NCBI GenBank assembly: GCA_000431535.1
Contig: HF991822.1
Coordinates: 1 to 59,286 of the forward strand
Source: Clostridium sp. CAG:678
Lineage (GTDB): Bacteria > Bacillota > Clostridia > Oscillospirales > Acutalibacteraceae
DNA: 59,286 nt
Reading direction: 5' to 3'
Shown here: in pieces, positions 6,064 through 14,704 of the stretch
How positions within the stretch are numbered: position 1 is the first letter of the stretch
Layout: every line of letters begins with the position of its first letter
Position numbers and translations under genes: made by a program
Notes under the pieces: model-generated
Told to the model about the DNA's origin: nothing
Databases searched by the model: none
Seen by the model: the letters and a program-made list of their open reading frames with translations, nothing else

Positions 6064-7611
6064 ATGGAAAGCAGAAAACTGAGAACATATACCCCGAAAG
6101 AACGCAATATGTATCTTGCGGGAATGTTCGGTCAGAACATGATCTACAACATTGTTGCAACCGGATTGGTTAGTTACTATCTTCAATATGTTATCTATAT
6201 TCCGGTTGCCGCGATCGGTGTTATTGTAACCGTTGCGCGTGTCTGGGATGCTATTAATGACCCGATGATGGGCACAATCGTAGACAGAACCAAGAGCAAG
6301 TGGGGAAAGTGCAGACCGTATTTGTTGTTTGCGCCTCCGATTATAGGCATTATAACGATTTTGTGTTTTGTAAACGGAAACTATGTTGAAGCGCAGTCTT
6401 CTTTCCAGCAGGGGCTTATTATTGCCTGGGCGGCGATTTCCTACATACTTTGGGGTATGTCTTTCACGGTTGGCGATATACCTCTTTGGGGCATTACTTC
6501 GCTGATGACGGAAGACCAGAATCAAAGAAGCCAGTTGCTTGGTCTTGCCCGTATGGCTGCTGGAATCGGCGCAATCGGCGTTCTTGTTGTTCAAATTGCA
6601 CAGGTTGTTTCCAGCATGTTTACCTCAAAAGGCTACGATCTTGATACCGCCAATAAATATGGCTGGCTGATAACTGTTGTTATTCTTACGGTCATCAGCA
6701 CACTGCTGTTTGAACTTGCAGGTATTGGCACGCGTGAAAGAGTTAAAAGTTCTGAAGAACGCCGCAGCATGAAGGAAAACTTTAAAATCATGTGGACCTG
6801 TAAGCCGTTCCGCCAGATTCTTATTTCCGGTATTTTAAGAAGCCCCATACAGCTTCTTATGCTGGTTGCAATGTCCTTTATTACCTATTACTATGCAAAC
6901 GGCGACTTTATGAATCTGTTTAAAGACGGCATTAACTGGATGATGCTTCTCAATATCGCTATCATCGCCATCGGTGTGTTCGCCGGTCAGTTTATTGCCA
7001 TGGCTGTTACGCCGGTGCTTTCAAAGAAATTTGAAAATAAATCAATCTACAATGCGTATTCCATTGGCGGCGCTATTCCGTTTTTCTTGCTGATTGTTGC
7101 CTATTTCCTTGCAGACGGCAATCTTACCACGATCGGTTGGGTTATCGTTGCCGGCGTTCTCCTTTTCTTCGCAAGTTTTGCTATGGGCGGAATCAATGTT
7201 ATGCAGTCTGTTATGATCGCAGATTGTGTGGATTATGAGGAATATTATACCGGTATTCGTCCGGACGGAATTTTCTTCTCCGGTCAGAGTTTCATAACAA
7301 AACTTTCCGGCGGTATTGCCGCGCTGATTCAGTCTGCAGCCTATGCGGCAGTCGGATTTTCGGATAAGAATATTGCCGTTATGAACGAAGCGCTTGTAAA
7401 CGGCGAAAGTTTTGTTACATATAATGACGGAAAATATGCTATGATCATGTTCTTCCTGATCTCAGTTCCCATTGCGATCGGCATGATCCTTTCTGCGATT
7501 CCAACTTTAAAATATGCGCTTTCTGATAAAGAACACGAAAGAATCCTCGGTGAACTGATTAAAAAACGTTCAGAAGCGGAACAGATCGGTTCGGAATCTG
7601 AGAATGCATAA
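6064..7611 (+). CDS. GPH-family sugar:cation symporter (MelB-like), copy 1
   Basis: A 515-residue, twelve-helix membrane protein of the glycoside-pentoside-hexuronide group of the major facilitator superfamily. The diagnostic loop between helices 2 and 3 reads WDAINDPMMGTIVDRTKSKW, and YYTGIRPDGIFFSGQSF matches the central GPH motif. It should import a glycoside or uronide with Na+ or H+. GAGGTG lies before the ATG. It is the first gene right of the mobile element and looks chromosomal in codon use. It is followed by a good terminator, so it is monocistronic; the substrate cannot be told from sequence. Confidence 0.88.
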   Translation: MESRKLRTYTPKERNMYLAGMFGQNMIYNIVATGLVSYYLQYVIYIPVAAIGVIVTVARVWDAINDPMMGTIVDRTKSKWGKCRPYLLFAPPIIGIITILCFVNGNYVEAQSSFQQGLIIAWAAISYILWGMSFTVGDIPLWGITSLMTEDQNQRSQLLGLARMAAGIGAIGVLVVQIAQVVSSMFTSKGYDLDTANKYGWLITVVILTVISTLLFELAGIGTRERVKSSEERRSMKENFKIMWTCKPFRQILISGILRSPIQLLMLVAMSFITYYYANGDFMNLFKDGINWMMLLNIAIIAIGVFAGQFIAMAVTPVLSKKFENKSIYNAYSIGGAIPFFLLIVAYFLADGNLTTIGWVIVAGVLLFFASFAMGGINVMQSVMIADCVDYEEYYTGIRPDGIFFSGQSFITKLSGGIAALIQSAAYAAVGFSDKNIAVMNEALVNGESFVTYNDGKYAMIMFFLISVPIAIGMILSAIPTLKYALSDKEHERILGELIKKRSEAEQIGSESENA

Positions 7612-7656
7612 ATTATATGATCACCGATCTATTCGGTAATTAAGGGGTAAAAGAAA

Positions 7657-7690
7657 CTCCGCCTGTGTTCGCAGGCGGAGTTTTCTTTCA
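7657..7690 (+). terminator. Intrinsic terminator of GPH symporter 1
   Basis: CTCCGCCTG (7657-7665) pairs perfectly with CAGGCGGAG (7672-7680), six-base loop, followed by TTTTCTTT. Confidence 0.9.
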
Positions 7691-7832
7691 TGTAGAATCG
7701 TTTATGAACGTGGCGTTCTTATGCATAATGTCTATGTGCCGTAACGTGATGTTCAAGAATGGAGCTAACAACAGTTTTGCTGTAAAATTTAAAGGCAGTT
7801 TGCTGTTTTTAAACAATGTTAAAATGCGTTGC

Positions 7833-7861
7833 TTGCGGCAACCTGTATTTTCACCTACAAT
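7833..7861 (+). promoter_or_regulatory. Promoter of the XRE regulator
   Basis: TTGCGG (7833-7838), 17-bp spacer, TACAAT (7856-7861). The remaining stretch 7691-7832 shows no ORF or RNA that I can support. Confidence 0.6.
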
Positions 7862-7896
7862 AGAGTGGACGGCAGAGAAAGGTGGTGTCTCTCTGT

Positions 7897-8406
7897 ATGC
7901 TCAGTGAAAAGATCAAAGTAATGAGAAAAGCGAAAGGGCTGTCACAACAGGAACTTGCCGAAAAACTAAATGTTGTGCGCCAAACGGTTTCAAAATGGGA
8001 GCAAGGGCTTTCCGTTCCGGACGCGGATATGCTGCTTACGCTTTCTGAAGTGTTTGAAACGCCTGTAAGTGCGTTGCTGGGAGAAACGGTGATGGAAACG
8101 CCGGCGGATCCGTTAAGAGCCATTTCTGAAAAATTGGAGGTTATCAATTTGCAGCTTGCAAAACGGAAAAATGCTAAAGAAAAAATATTTTTTTGGCTGC
8201 TGATCTCATTTTGTGCAGTCACAGCAGTTCTTGCAGTGGGCTTGTATTTCCTGAAAAGCCCTTATCTTGGGTGGAATTTAAGCAATCCTGAATTTGCTGT
8301 TCTCGCAACGGCGTTTCATGTTTTGGAATGGTTGTTTGCAAGAATAGCGCCGGTTGCTTTAATTGCTGCAATTGCAGGCGCTTTCGTGATACGAAAGAAA
8401 GCGTAA
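7897..8406 (+). CDS. XRE-family regulator with C-terminal membrane helices
   Basis: A 169-residue protein. Residues 1-65 are a typical Cro/C1 helix-turn-helix (KGLSQQELAEKLNVVRQTVS, with KWEQGLSVPDADML). The C-terminal part has two hydrophobic segments (around FFWLLISFCAVTAVLAVGLY and IAPVALIAAIAGAFVI), so the regulator is probably membrane-tethered. Such proteins often control stress or envelope genes. The ATG at 7897 is chosen because GGTGG lies eleven bases upstream; a GTG at 7882 would overlap it. It stands alone between two terminators and its targets are unknown. Confidence 0.8.
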   Translation: MLSEKIKVMRKAKGLSQQELAEKLNVVRQTVSKWEQGLSVPDADMLLTLSEVFETPVSALLGETVMETPADPLRAISEKLEVINLQLAKRKNAKEKIFFWLLISFCAVTAVLAVGLYFLKSPYLGWNLSNPEFAVLATAFHVLEWLFARIAPVALIAAIAGAFVIRKKA

Positions 8407-8489
8407 AGCCGTATTATAGAAATTTTATACTTTGCTTGCATGTTAAAAGTATACGTCGGCTCGGTTCAGCCGACTTTATAAACAGTTCA

Positions 8490-8523
8490 ACAGCCGCCTG
8501 TATTTCAAGGCGGCTGTCTTTTT
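8490..8523 (+). terminator. Intrinsic terminator of the XRE regulator
   Basis: ACAGCCGCCT pairs with AGGCGGCTGT (8490-8517) and is followed by CTTTTTG. A weaker hairpin GTCGGCT/AGCCGAC lies just upstream at 8455-8474. Confidence 0.85.
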
Positions 8524-8534
8524 GCAAATTGAAT

Positions 8535-9854
8535 TTATTTTTTATGCGTGATCAGCGCGGGAAAGATGACCGGTGCCTCTTCTCCGGCTTTTCTGATCTC
8601 TTCTAAAAGCAGATATTTCAGTTCCCGGCGCACGTGGGCGTATTTCGGGTCTTTCACCAGATTGTGCTTTTCTATGGGGTCTTTTTTCAGATCATATAAG
8701 TAGTCTTCAAAATAAACCTTGCTGTTCTCATGCAGATAACCGGTTGGGTTCAGATCTTTTACGGAATACATGAACCGGTCTGTGCGCACGGCACGGCCGC
8801 ATTGGCTTTCGCTGATCTGCATAAATACGCATTTTCGGCGTGTTTCCGGGTCATCCGTTTCTTTGGTCAGGTCATAGCCTTTAAAATTCGGCGGCGTTTT
8901 GATCCCTGCCATGGAAAGCATCGTCGGCGGCAGGTCAATCAGGCTCACAAGCCTGTTGTCGCGTTTTCCGCCTTCGAATCCGCCGCCCTTGATAATCAGT
9001 GGCGTGTGGATGCTGCTCTCGTGGCAGCTGCGCTTGTATTCCATATTCCGCGTTTTAAAATGGCAGCCGTGATCGCTTGTATAAATAATAATCGTGTCTT
9101 CATAAATGCCCTGCTGTTTCAGCTTTGCAACCAGTTTGCCAACATTATAATCCAGCCGGTTGATGGCGGAAATGTAATCGGGGTACATTTCTTTATAATC
9201 GCCTTTCAAAAAGGTCAGATCGTCGGGCAGAGGGTAGTCCTTGTATTTTTCAATCGTTTCTTTGTACCCCTCAAAACAGTTTCTGTCATTTTGCTGGTGC
9301 GGTTCCAGTTGGCTCACAAACAGGAAAAACGGTTTGTCTTTCTCTCTTTTATCCAGAAATTCAAGGGCAAAATTGTTGATGCAGTCTGCGCGGTAACCGG
9401 TAAAATCAATCTTGTTTCCGTCTCCGTCAAAAACATAGCCGTCGTATCCGTGTGAGGTGAATTCCAGGCAGTCCGCTGCGCGCCAGTATTGATATTTTCC
9501 CTGCCGGTCTTTCGGAATTGCCGTTTTTTCGCAGTGCACGCCTATGCCGGGGTATTTATCTGATCCCAAATGCCATTTTCCTATGTAAGCCGTTTGATAG
9601 CCGGCGCGGTTAAAATATTCCGCAAGCGGCGTAATGTCCTGCGGCAGGGCAATACCGTTCGTATAGCAGCCCGTTTCCGTTGCGTACATTCCGGATTGCA
9701 GGCAGGAGCGCGCCGGACCGCATACCGGTTGGCAGGTAAAACTGTTTTCAAACAGTACGCCTTCATCCGCCAGTTTCATCAGATTCGGCGTTACCTCTTC
9801 GTTTACGGTATCCCATCTTTGCTGATCGGAAAAATAGAAAATAATATTTTTCAT
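8535..9854 (-). CDS. Sulfatase (formylglycine-dependent, N-type arylsulfatase family)
   Basis: A 439-residue alkaline-phosphatase-fold sulfatase. The maturation motif CGPAR (Cys45, Pro47, Arg49) marks Cys45 for conversion to formylglycine by an anaerobic or FGE-type enzyme encoded elsewhere. The second signature GKWHLG lies at residues 92-97 and the metal site includes SDHGCH further on. No signal peptide is visible, so it probably acts in the cytoplasm on imported sulfated sugars, though the operon partner is a channel rather than a transporter. It is last in a leftward operon, five bases after the MscS gene. The substrate is not predictable. Confidence 0.9.
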   Translation of the reverse strand: MKNIIFYFSDQQRWDTVNEEVTPNLMKLADEGVLFENSFTCQPVCGPARSCLQSGMYATETGCYTNGIALPQDITPLAEYFNRAGYQTAYIGKWHLGSDKYPGIGVHCEKTAIPKDRQGKYQYWRAADCLEFTSHGYDGYVFDGDGNKIDFTGYRADCINNFALEFLDKREKDKPFFLFVSQLEPHQQNDRNCFEGYKETIEKYKDYPLPDDLTFLKGDYKEMYPDYISAINRLDYNVGKLVAKLKQQGIYEDTIIIYTSDHGCHFKTRNMEYKRSCHESSIHTPLIIKGGGFEGGKRDNRLVSLIDLPPTMLSMAGIKTPPNFKGYDLTKETDDPETRRKCVFMQISESQCGRAVRTDRFMYSVKDLNPTGYLHENSKVYFEDYLYDLKKDPIEKHNLVKDPKYAHVRRELKYLLLEEIRKAGEEAPVIFPALITHKK

Positions 9855-9859
9855 ACCTT

Positions 9860-10933
9860 TTATCCTTTCACGCTGCCTTTAGGCGTATTTTCCTCAATAA
9901 ATATACTGCTGGTGGGGTAGGCGAAATCGGTGTCGCTTTCGTCAATAATCTTCTTAATCGCAAAGTTCATTTCTTCGGTGAAAGCGTAGTAATCCTCCAG
10001 TCCCGTGATCTCAACATAAAACCGGATCTGAATGGTAAGCGCGGAATCGTCAAATTCCACAAATCTTACCCTTATATTCTCTTTTTCCACCTTTTCGTGG
10101 CTTTCAAGATAAGTTCGGATCGCGTTGATGCATGCTTTCAGCGTTTCGTCTGACGTCGCATAAAGCAGACCGATCTTGGTGTCCACCAGCCGCTTGTTGA
10201 GTTTGGCATAGTTTGTGATCAGATCGTCTGCAATAATGGTGTTCGGCACAACGATCACGGTGTCGTCCGTTTTTCTGACCCTTGTGGAGCGCATGGTGAT
10301 ATCCTCCACCGTGCCGGAAAACTCCTTTGTTTCAATGAAATCGCCTACGTCAAACGGCCGGTCAAACATGATTACAAAGCCGGATATAATGCTTTGCAGT
10401 GTGTCCTGCGCCGCAAGGGAGACGGCAAGTCCGCCCACGCCAAGCCCGGTCAGCAGACCGTTTATATTGTAGCCGAGTTCGGAGATAACCATGATCACGG
10501 CAATGCATACCGTAAGCACTTTCAGGATGTTTGCAATAAATTTTACGGCTATGCTGTTTACCTCGGGGCTTTTGTTTTTTTCACCTAAAACGCTTTCCAG
10601 ATTGTCTGAAACGAAACTGATCAGCAGCCAGCAGGCAAACAGGATGGAAACGATTTTGAACGTGCTCACGATTGCCGTGTGGTGATAGTTTATGATGATG
10701 CCGAGAAATAACCCCAAAACGATAAAATAAAACGCGAGCGGCCGTTTCAGGCTGCTGATAAACCCTTCGCGGCGTTCCGGCTTTTTTGCAAACAGTATTT
10801 TTGCGATTATCTTTAGCAAAAACGCGGCGATCTTGTTCCTGAGCGCGGTAAATCCTATAAAGATCAGCGCGCCGAACGCTATGTTTATATAAAATCCGTA
10901 TTCCTCAAAAAAGGCAGTGATTGCCTCAGGCAT
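9860..10933 (-). CDS. MscS-family mechanosensitive channel
   Basis: A 357-residue membrane protein with about five N-terminal hydrophobic segments and the MscS pore region (LLTGLGVGGLAVSLAAQDTL), followed by the beta domain (FDRPFDVGDFIETKEFSGTV, then RSTRVRKTDDTVIVVPN). It should release solutes during osmotic downshock. Of the two in-frame ATGs, 10933 has GGAGG at seven bases and is preferred; the one at 10939 sits one base from it. The start overlaps the end of the FkbM gene closely, so the genes are translationally coupled. Confidence 0.9.
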   Translation of the reverse strand: MPEAITAFFEEYGFYINIAFGALIFIGFTALRNKIAAFLLKIIAKILFAKKPERREGFISSLKRPLAFYFIVLGLFLGIIINYHHTAIVSTFKIVSILFACWLLISFVSDNLESVLGEKNKSPEVNSIAVKFIANILKVLTVCIAVIMVISELGYNINGLLTGLGVGGLAVSLAAQDTLQSIISGFVIMFDRPFDVGDFIETKEFSGTVEDITMRSTRVRKTDDTVIVVPNTIIADDLITNYAKLNKRLVDTKIGLLYATSDETLKACINAIRTYLESHEKVEKENIRVRFVEFDDSALTIQIRFYVEITGLEDYYAFTEEMNFAIKKIIDESDTDFAYPTSSIFIEENTPKGSVKG

Positions 10934-10935
10934 GC

Positions 10936-12000
10936 TCATCCCTCCGTAACGCAGTAAAAATTGCTTTCCCAGGCAGGTATATAAGTGCTGTGCCTGAAAT
11001 AGATTTTGTATTCGTTCTGCATCTGCCAGATCTTCAGCGGCAGGGCAAACAGATCCTCGTTTCTGTGATAGGCGCAGACGTATAATTTCGGCGCGTACTT
11101 CTGAATCGTTTTTTCACAGCCGCAAAGCGCTTTCATCTCGGCGCCTTCAATGTCCATCTTGATCAGCGTTGCGCCGTCTTTGGCAATATCGTCTATGCAA
11201 GCGGCGTGTACTGCCCGCCCTTCAGCGGAAAGTTTTGAGTTGCGCCCCGCTTGGGCGGAAAAAATCAGCGTATCTTCTTTGTCCCACGCCGCCGCGTTGA
11301 TCAGCTTTATGCTTTTCATCCCGGCGGTGTTTTTAACCAGTTTTCTAAAATTTTTTTCATCCGGTTCCAGCGCGGTTATGCTGCTGTATTTTCCGTTCGT
11401 AAAAGCCGTGAATTCCCGGATAGTGTCGCCGTCATATGCGCCGGCGTCTATGATTTTTTCCGTATCGGTAAGTTTTAACAGGTCGGCATAGATCCTGTTT
11501 TTATCGTTCTCGGATGAATCGGTCAGATAATCGATCTTTCCGCTGATCTTGAATTTGATTATATTTTCGTAAACACGCCGGCTTTCTTCGTCGGCCAGCC
11601 TGCTGTAAACGGTTTGGAACGCATCCTCGTGTTCCTTAAAATATTTCCCGGTAAATAATCCGCCGCCCGCAACGGGAATATCCGGCGCGTAAACGCGGTG
11701 CTCGCGGTTGATCCGCTCAATGTTTTCAATCACGTTTTCCAGGCGCGTGGCAAAGCCGAGCACAACGTTGAAATCTTTGTGTTTTTCACAGACCTCACTG
11801 TATTTCAGCACTTTGTGCCCCAAAAACGAATGCCCGCGCACAAAGGCGTCGCTTGCGAAGACCTCGCTGATCTCTACTCCTTTTTTATGCAGAATCGCAA
11901 TGATCTTTTCCGCCGCGTCGCCCATTCCGTAAACGGCAATCGGCTTGCCGTCCTGTGCAAGCGTGTCCCAAACGTCGATTTCGCTGATTTCAAGATTCAT
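10936..12000 (-). CDS. FkbM-family SAM-dependent methyltransferase
   Basis: A 354-residue protein with two parts. Residues about 15-110 look like a nucleotide-binding domain (IAVYGMGDAAEKI). Residues about 180-345 are an FkbM methyltransferase with SAM motif IIDAGAYDGDTIREF and the typical MDIEGAEMKAL. FkbM enzymes usually O-methylate sugars or lipids; the combination with an N-terminal Rossmann-like domain is seen in polysaccharide loci. It is the first gene of the leftward operon and has its own promoter at 12025-12053. No glycan locus surrounds it, so the acceptor is unknown. Confidence 0.82.
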   Translation of the reverse strand: MNLEISEIDVWDTLAQDGKPIAVYGMGDAAEKIIAILHKKGVEISEVFASDAFVRGHSFLGHKVLKYSEVCEKHKDFNVVLGFATRLENVIENIERINREHRVYAPDIPVAGGGLFTGKYFKEHEDAFQTVYSRLADEESRRVYENIIKFKISGKIDYLTDSSENDKNRIYADLLKLTDTEKIIDAGAYDGDTIREFTAFTNGKYSSITALEPDEKNFRKLVKNTAGMKSIKLINAAAWDKEDTLIFSAQAGRNSKLSAEGRAVHAACIDDIAKDGATLIKMDIEGAEMKALCGCEKTIQKYAPKLYVCAYHRNEDLFALPLKIWQMQNEYKIYFRHSTYIPAWESNFYCVTEG

Positions 12001-12024
12001 AAATCAATCTCTCCCGTTTCTTAA

Positions 12025-12053
12025 ATTATAAACGTAAAAGGCGGCTAAATCAA
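12025..12053 (-). promoter_or_regulatory. Promoter of the FkbM-mscS-sulfatase operon
   Basis: Minus strand TTGATT (12053-12048), 17-bp spacer, TATAAT (12030-12025). It is back-to-back with the phoH promoter; the two -35 boxes are only five bases apart. Confidence 0.75.
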
Positions 12054-12058
12054 GGCAC

Positions 12059-12087
12059 TTTACAAATACTTTAAAAAAGATTATAAT
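12059..12087 (+). promoter_or_regulatory. Promoter of the phoH-ybeY-era operon
   Basis: TTTACA (12059-12064), 17-bp spacer, TATAAT (12082-12087), 30 bases before the phoH ATG. Confidence 0.75.
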
Positions 12088-12116
12088 GAATACAAATTTT
12101 AAGAAAGTGGAAATAT

Positions 12117-13079
12117 ATGTTAGAGCAGATCATCAATCTTGACGCAATGGAGCAGGCGGTCAGCCTGTTCGGTTCGTTTGACGAAAATATAAAGATCATA
12201 GAAAAGGAATTTGATGTTTCCATCATCAGCAGGGGATCCAGTCTGAAAGTCGTCGGCGAGGCGGAAAACGTTTCTCTTGCCGTTCGCGCGGTAAACAGCC
12301 TGCTCGTGCTGATCAATAAAGGCGAAACACTGTCCGAGCAGAATATCCGCTACGCCATTGGCCTTGTCCGGGAGGGAAATGAGGATAAACTTTCCTCCAT
12401 GTCTACGGATACGGTGTGCATCACCAGCAAGGGCAAGCCGGTAAAAGCCAAAACGCTGGGGCAGAAAAAATACTGTGAGGCAATCAAAAACAATACCATC
12501 ACATTCGGCGTGGGGCCCGCCGGCACCGGCAAAACCTATCTTGCCGTCGCCATGGCGGTCACCGCTTTCCGCGCAAAGGAAGTCAGCAAGATCATTCTTA
12601 CCAGACCTGCCGTGGAGGCGGGTGAAAAACTCGGCTTTCTGCCCGGTGATCTCCAAAGCAAGGTGGATCCTTATCTCCGCCCGCTTTATGACGCGCTGTT
12701 TGAGATGCTCGGCGCGGAAAATTTTCAGAAATATCAGGAACGCGGCACAGTGGAAGTGGCGCCGCTTGCCTATATGAGGGGCAGAACGCTGGACGACAGC
12801 TTTATCATACTGGATGAGGCGCAGAACACAACGCCGGAGCAGATGAAGATGTTTTTGACCCGATTGGGCTTTAACTCCAAAATGGTCGTTACCGGCGATA
12901 TTACCCAGATCGATCTTCCAACCGGTAAAAAATCCGGCCTTAAGCGTGTTTTGCGCATCTTGAAAAATGTGGATGATATTGAGATCTGCCGCTTCACGCA
13001 AAAAGATGTTGTGCGTCACAGGCTTGTGCAGGAGATCATTAAAGCCTATGAAAAGTATGAGAGTGAGGAGAGAAAATAA
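12117..13079 (+). CDS. phoH: PhoH-family ATPase (PhoH/YbeZ)
   Basis: A 320-residue cytoplasmic ATPase with an N-terminal KH-like region (residues 1-70), Walker A GPAGTGKT (133-140) and Walker B ending DEAQ (233-236). The length is normal for the family. PhoH/YbeZ proteins are linked to RNA metabolism and interact functionally with the YbeY RNase, whose gene follows four bases downstream. The operon continues into era, so the set serves ribosome maturation. Confidence 0.93.
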   Translation: MLEQIINLDAMEQAVSLFGSFDENIKIIEKEFDVSIISRGSSLKVVGEAENVSLAVRAVNSLLVLINKGETLSEQNIRYAIGLVREGNEDKLSSMSTDTVCITSKGKPVKAKTLGQKKYCEAIKNNTITFGVGPAGTGKTYLAVAMAVTAFRAKEVSKIILTRPAVEAGEKLGFLPGDLQSKVDPYLRPLYDALFEMLGAENFQKYQERGTVEVAPLAYMRGRTLDDSFIILDEAQNTTPEQMKMFLTRLGFNSKMVVTGDITQIDLPTGKKSGLKRVLRILKNVDDIEICRFTQKDVVRHRLVQEIIKAYEKYESEERK

Positions 13080-13083
13080 TCCT

Positions 13084-13590
13084 ATGAACAAAGTAAAAGT
13101 AATCATCTCCAACACACAGAAAAAAGTGAAGATCCCAACCGGGATCCGTCTTCTGATCCGCCGCTGCTGCCATGCTGTATTGCAGCTGGAAAATTTTGAC
13201 GGCTCTGCGGAGGTCTCCGTGCGTTTCGTGGATAATGAAGAAATCAGAAAATTAAATAAACAGTACCGCAATATTGATAAGGAAACAGATGTGCTCTCGT
13301 TTCCCATGGGGGAAAACGGCGTGTATGATGTAAACCACGATACCGGGGCAAAGATCCTTGGCGATATTGTGATCTCCATGGAAAAGGCAGTGGAGCAGGC
13401 AAAGATGTATAATCACCCGCTTCAGCGGGAAGTGGGCTTTCTCACCGTTCATTCCATGCTCCATCTTTTGGGCTATGACCATGAGGCGGGCGGCATAGAG
13501 GCAGTCCATATGCGTGAAAAGGAAGAAACGGTCTTAACGCAGATCGGCTGGAAACGGGATAACAGCTATTATATGGGAGATGAAGAATGA
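13084..13590 (+). CDS. ybeY: Endoribonuclease YbeY (rRNA maturation)
   Basis: A 168-residue metalloprotein with the zinc motif HSMLHLLGYDH (His123, His127, His133). YbeY takes part in 16S rRNA 3'-end maturation and 70S quality control. The ATG at 13084 follows the phoH stop by four bases; the end overlaps era by four bases (ATGA). Unlike many Firmicutes, no dgkA or cdd gene intervenes before era. Confidence 0.95.
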   Translation: MNKVKVIISNTQKKVKIPTGIRLLIRRCCHAVLQLENFDGSAEVSVRFVDNEEIRKLNKQYRNIDKETDVLSFPMGENGVYDVNHDTGAKILGDIVISMEKAVEQAKMYNHPLQREVGFLTVHSMLHLLGYDHEAGGIEAVHMREKEETVLTQIGWKRDNSYYMGDEE

Positions 13591-14480
13591 ATACAAAATC
13601 GGCTTTCATCACCATTGCGGGCAAGCCGAATGTCGGCAAATCCTCGCTTCTGAATAAACTGCTGGGCACGAAGATCGCCATTGTTTCCTCAAAGCCGCAG
13701 ACGACCCGTACCAAGATCATGGGCGTTTTAACAGACGGCGGGATTCAGCTCGTTTTTACCGATACGCCCGGTTTTCACAGGCCGCATAATAAACTCGGCG
13801 AGATCATGAACGCCGCCGTGAAAGACAGTATCGGCGGCACGGATGCCGTGCTGTTCGTTGTGGAACCGAAAGGCGAACTCGATCCCAAGGAACTGGAACT
13901 GATCCAAAAATTCAAACAGGAAAAAATTCCCACCGTTCTTGTGATCAACAAGATCGATACGCTGAGCGATAAAACGGTTCTGCTGTCCAGACTTCGGGAA
14001 CTGAGCGGATATTGCGATTTTACCGCCGCAGTGCCCGTTTCCGCTCAAACGGGCGAAGGCATTGCGGATCTGATGGATGAAATGAAAAAACTTGCTGTGC
14101 CGAGCGTGCATTATTTTCCGGATGATACGCTGACGGATCAGCCGGAAAGAGTGATCGCGGCAGAGATCATTCGGGAAAAAATCCTGCGTCTTATGGATAA
14201 GGAAGTGCCCCACGGCATTGCCGTTGCCATAGAAAAAATGCGTGAGCGGCAGGATAAGGAGATTTTGGATGTTGACGCCGTGATCTACTGCGAGCGCGAA
14301 AGCCACAAGGGTATGGTCATCGGCAAGCACGGCGCCATGCTCAAAAAGATCTCTACTTATGCACGGCAGGATCTGGAACGCTTTTTTGATATAAAAGTCA
14401 GTTTGCATACCTGGGTCAAGGTTAAAGAGGGCTGGAGAAACAAAGAGGGTCTGATCCGCAATTTCGGCTTGGAGGAATAA
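13587..14480 (+). CDS. era: GTPase Era
   Basis: A 297-residue GTPase with G1 GKPNVGKSS (12-20), G3 DTPG (59-62) and G4 NKID (121-124). The C-terminal KH domain (about 200-297) contains VIGKHGAMLKKI. Era binds the 3' end of 16S rRNA and assists 30S assembly. It is coupled to ybeY by a four-base overlap, and full family length is kept. Confidence 0.97.
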   Translation: MNTKSAFITIAGKPNVGKSSLLNKLLGTKIAIVSSKPQTTRTKIMGVLTDGGIQLVFTDTPGFHRPHNKLGEIMNAAVKDSIGGTDAVLFVVEPKGELDPKELELIQKFKQEKIPTVLVINKIDTLSDKTVLLSRLRELSGYCDFTAAVPVSAQTGEGIADLMDEMKKLAVPSVHYFPDDTLTDQPERVIAAEIIREKILRLMDKEVPHGIAVAIEKMRERQDKEILDVDAVIYCERESHKGMVIGKHGAMLKKISTYARQDLERFFDIKVSLHTWVKVKEGWRNKEGLIRNFGLEE

Positions 14481-14551
14481 TTGCCTTTACTGGTTTAAAC
14501 TGGCACAAATGATTACCGCCGCCATAGGATAAAATAAAAACGGTGGTATGA

Positions 14552-14704
14552 ATGAAAGAAGATTTGTGGAGCCGCTTTGTGCATTCCGGCAAAGTGGAGG
14601 ATTATCTTGCATATATAAAGCACGAGGAAGATATAGGGACGTCGGCAGATGAAAATCACAACGAATGGCTTAGTCATAAAGGAACAGACAACAGGGGAGA
14701 GTGA
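14552..14704 (+). CDS. yqzL: YqzL-like small protein
   Basis: A 50-residue protein starting MKEDLWSRFVHSGKVEDYLA, with GGTGG five bases before the ATG. The pattern of a W-x-x-F start followed by SG-x-V/I-x-x-YL, and its place between era and recO, match YqzL of Bacilli and Clostridia, whose function is unknown. It is unusual that its last 56 bases overlap the start of recO in another frame; in Bacillus the genes are separate. Short length makes the homology call moderate. Confidence 0.65.
   Translation: MKEDLWSRFVHSGKVEDYLAYIKHEEDIGTSADENHNEWLSHKGTDNRGE

Noticed and set aside
8730-9455. Long open frame on the plus strand opposite the sulfatase
   Set aside because: It is a shadow of the sulfatase: no ribosome site, Phe/Arg-rich low-complexity translation and no family features.
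12120-13379. 419-codon frame on the minus strand opposite phoH-ybeY
   Set aside because: The plus strand carries unmistakable PhoH and YbeY; the antisense translation has no recognisable motif and crosses two real genes.
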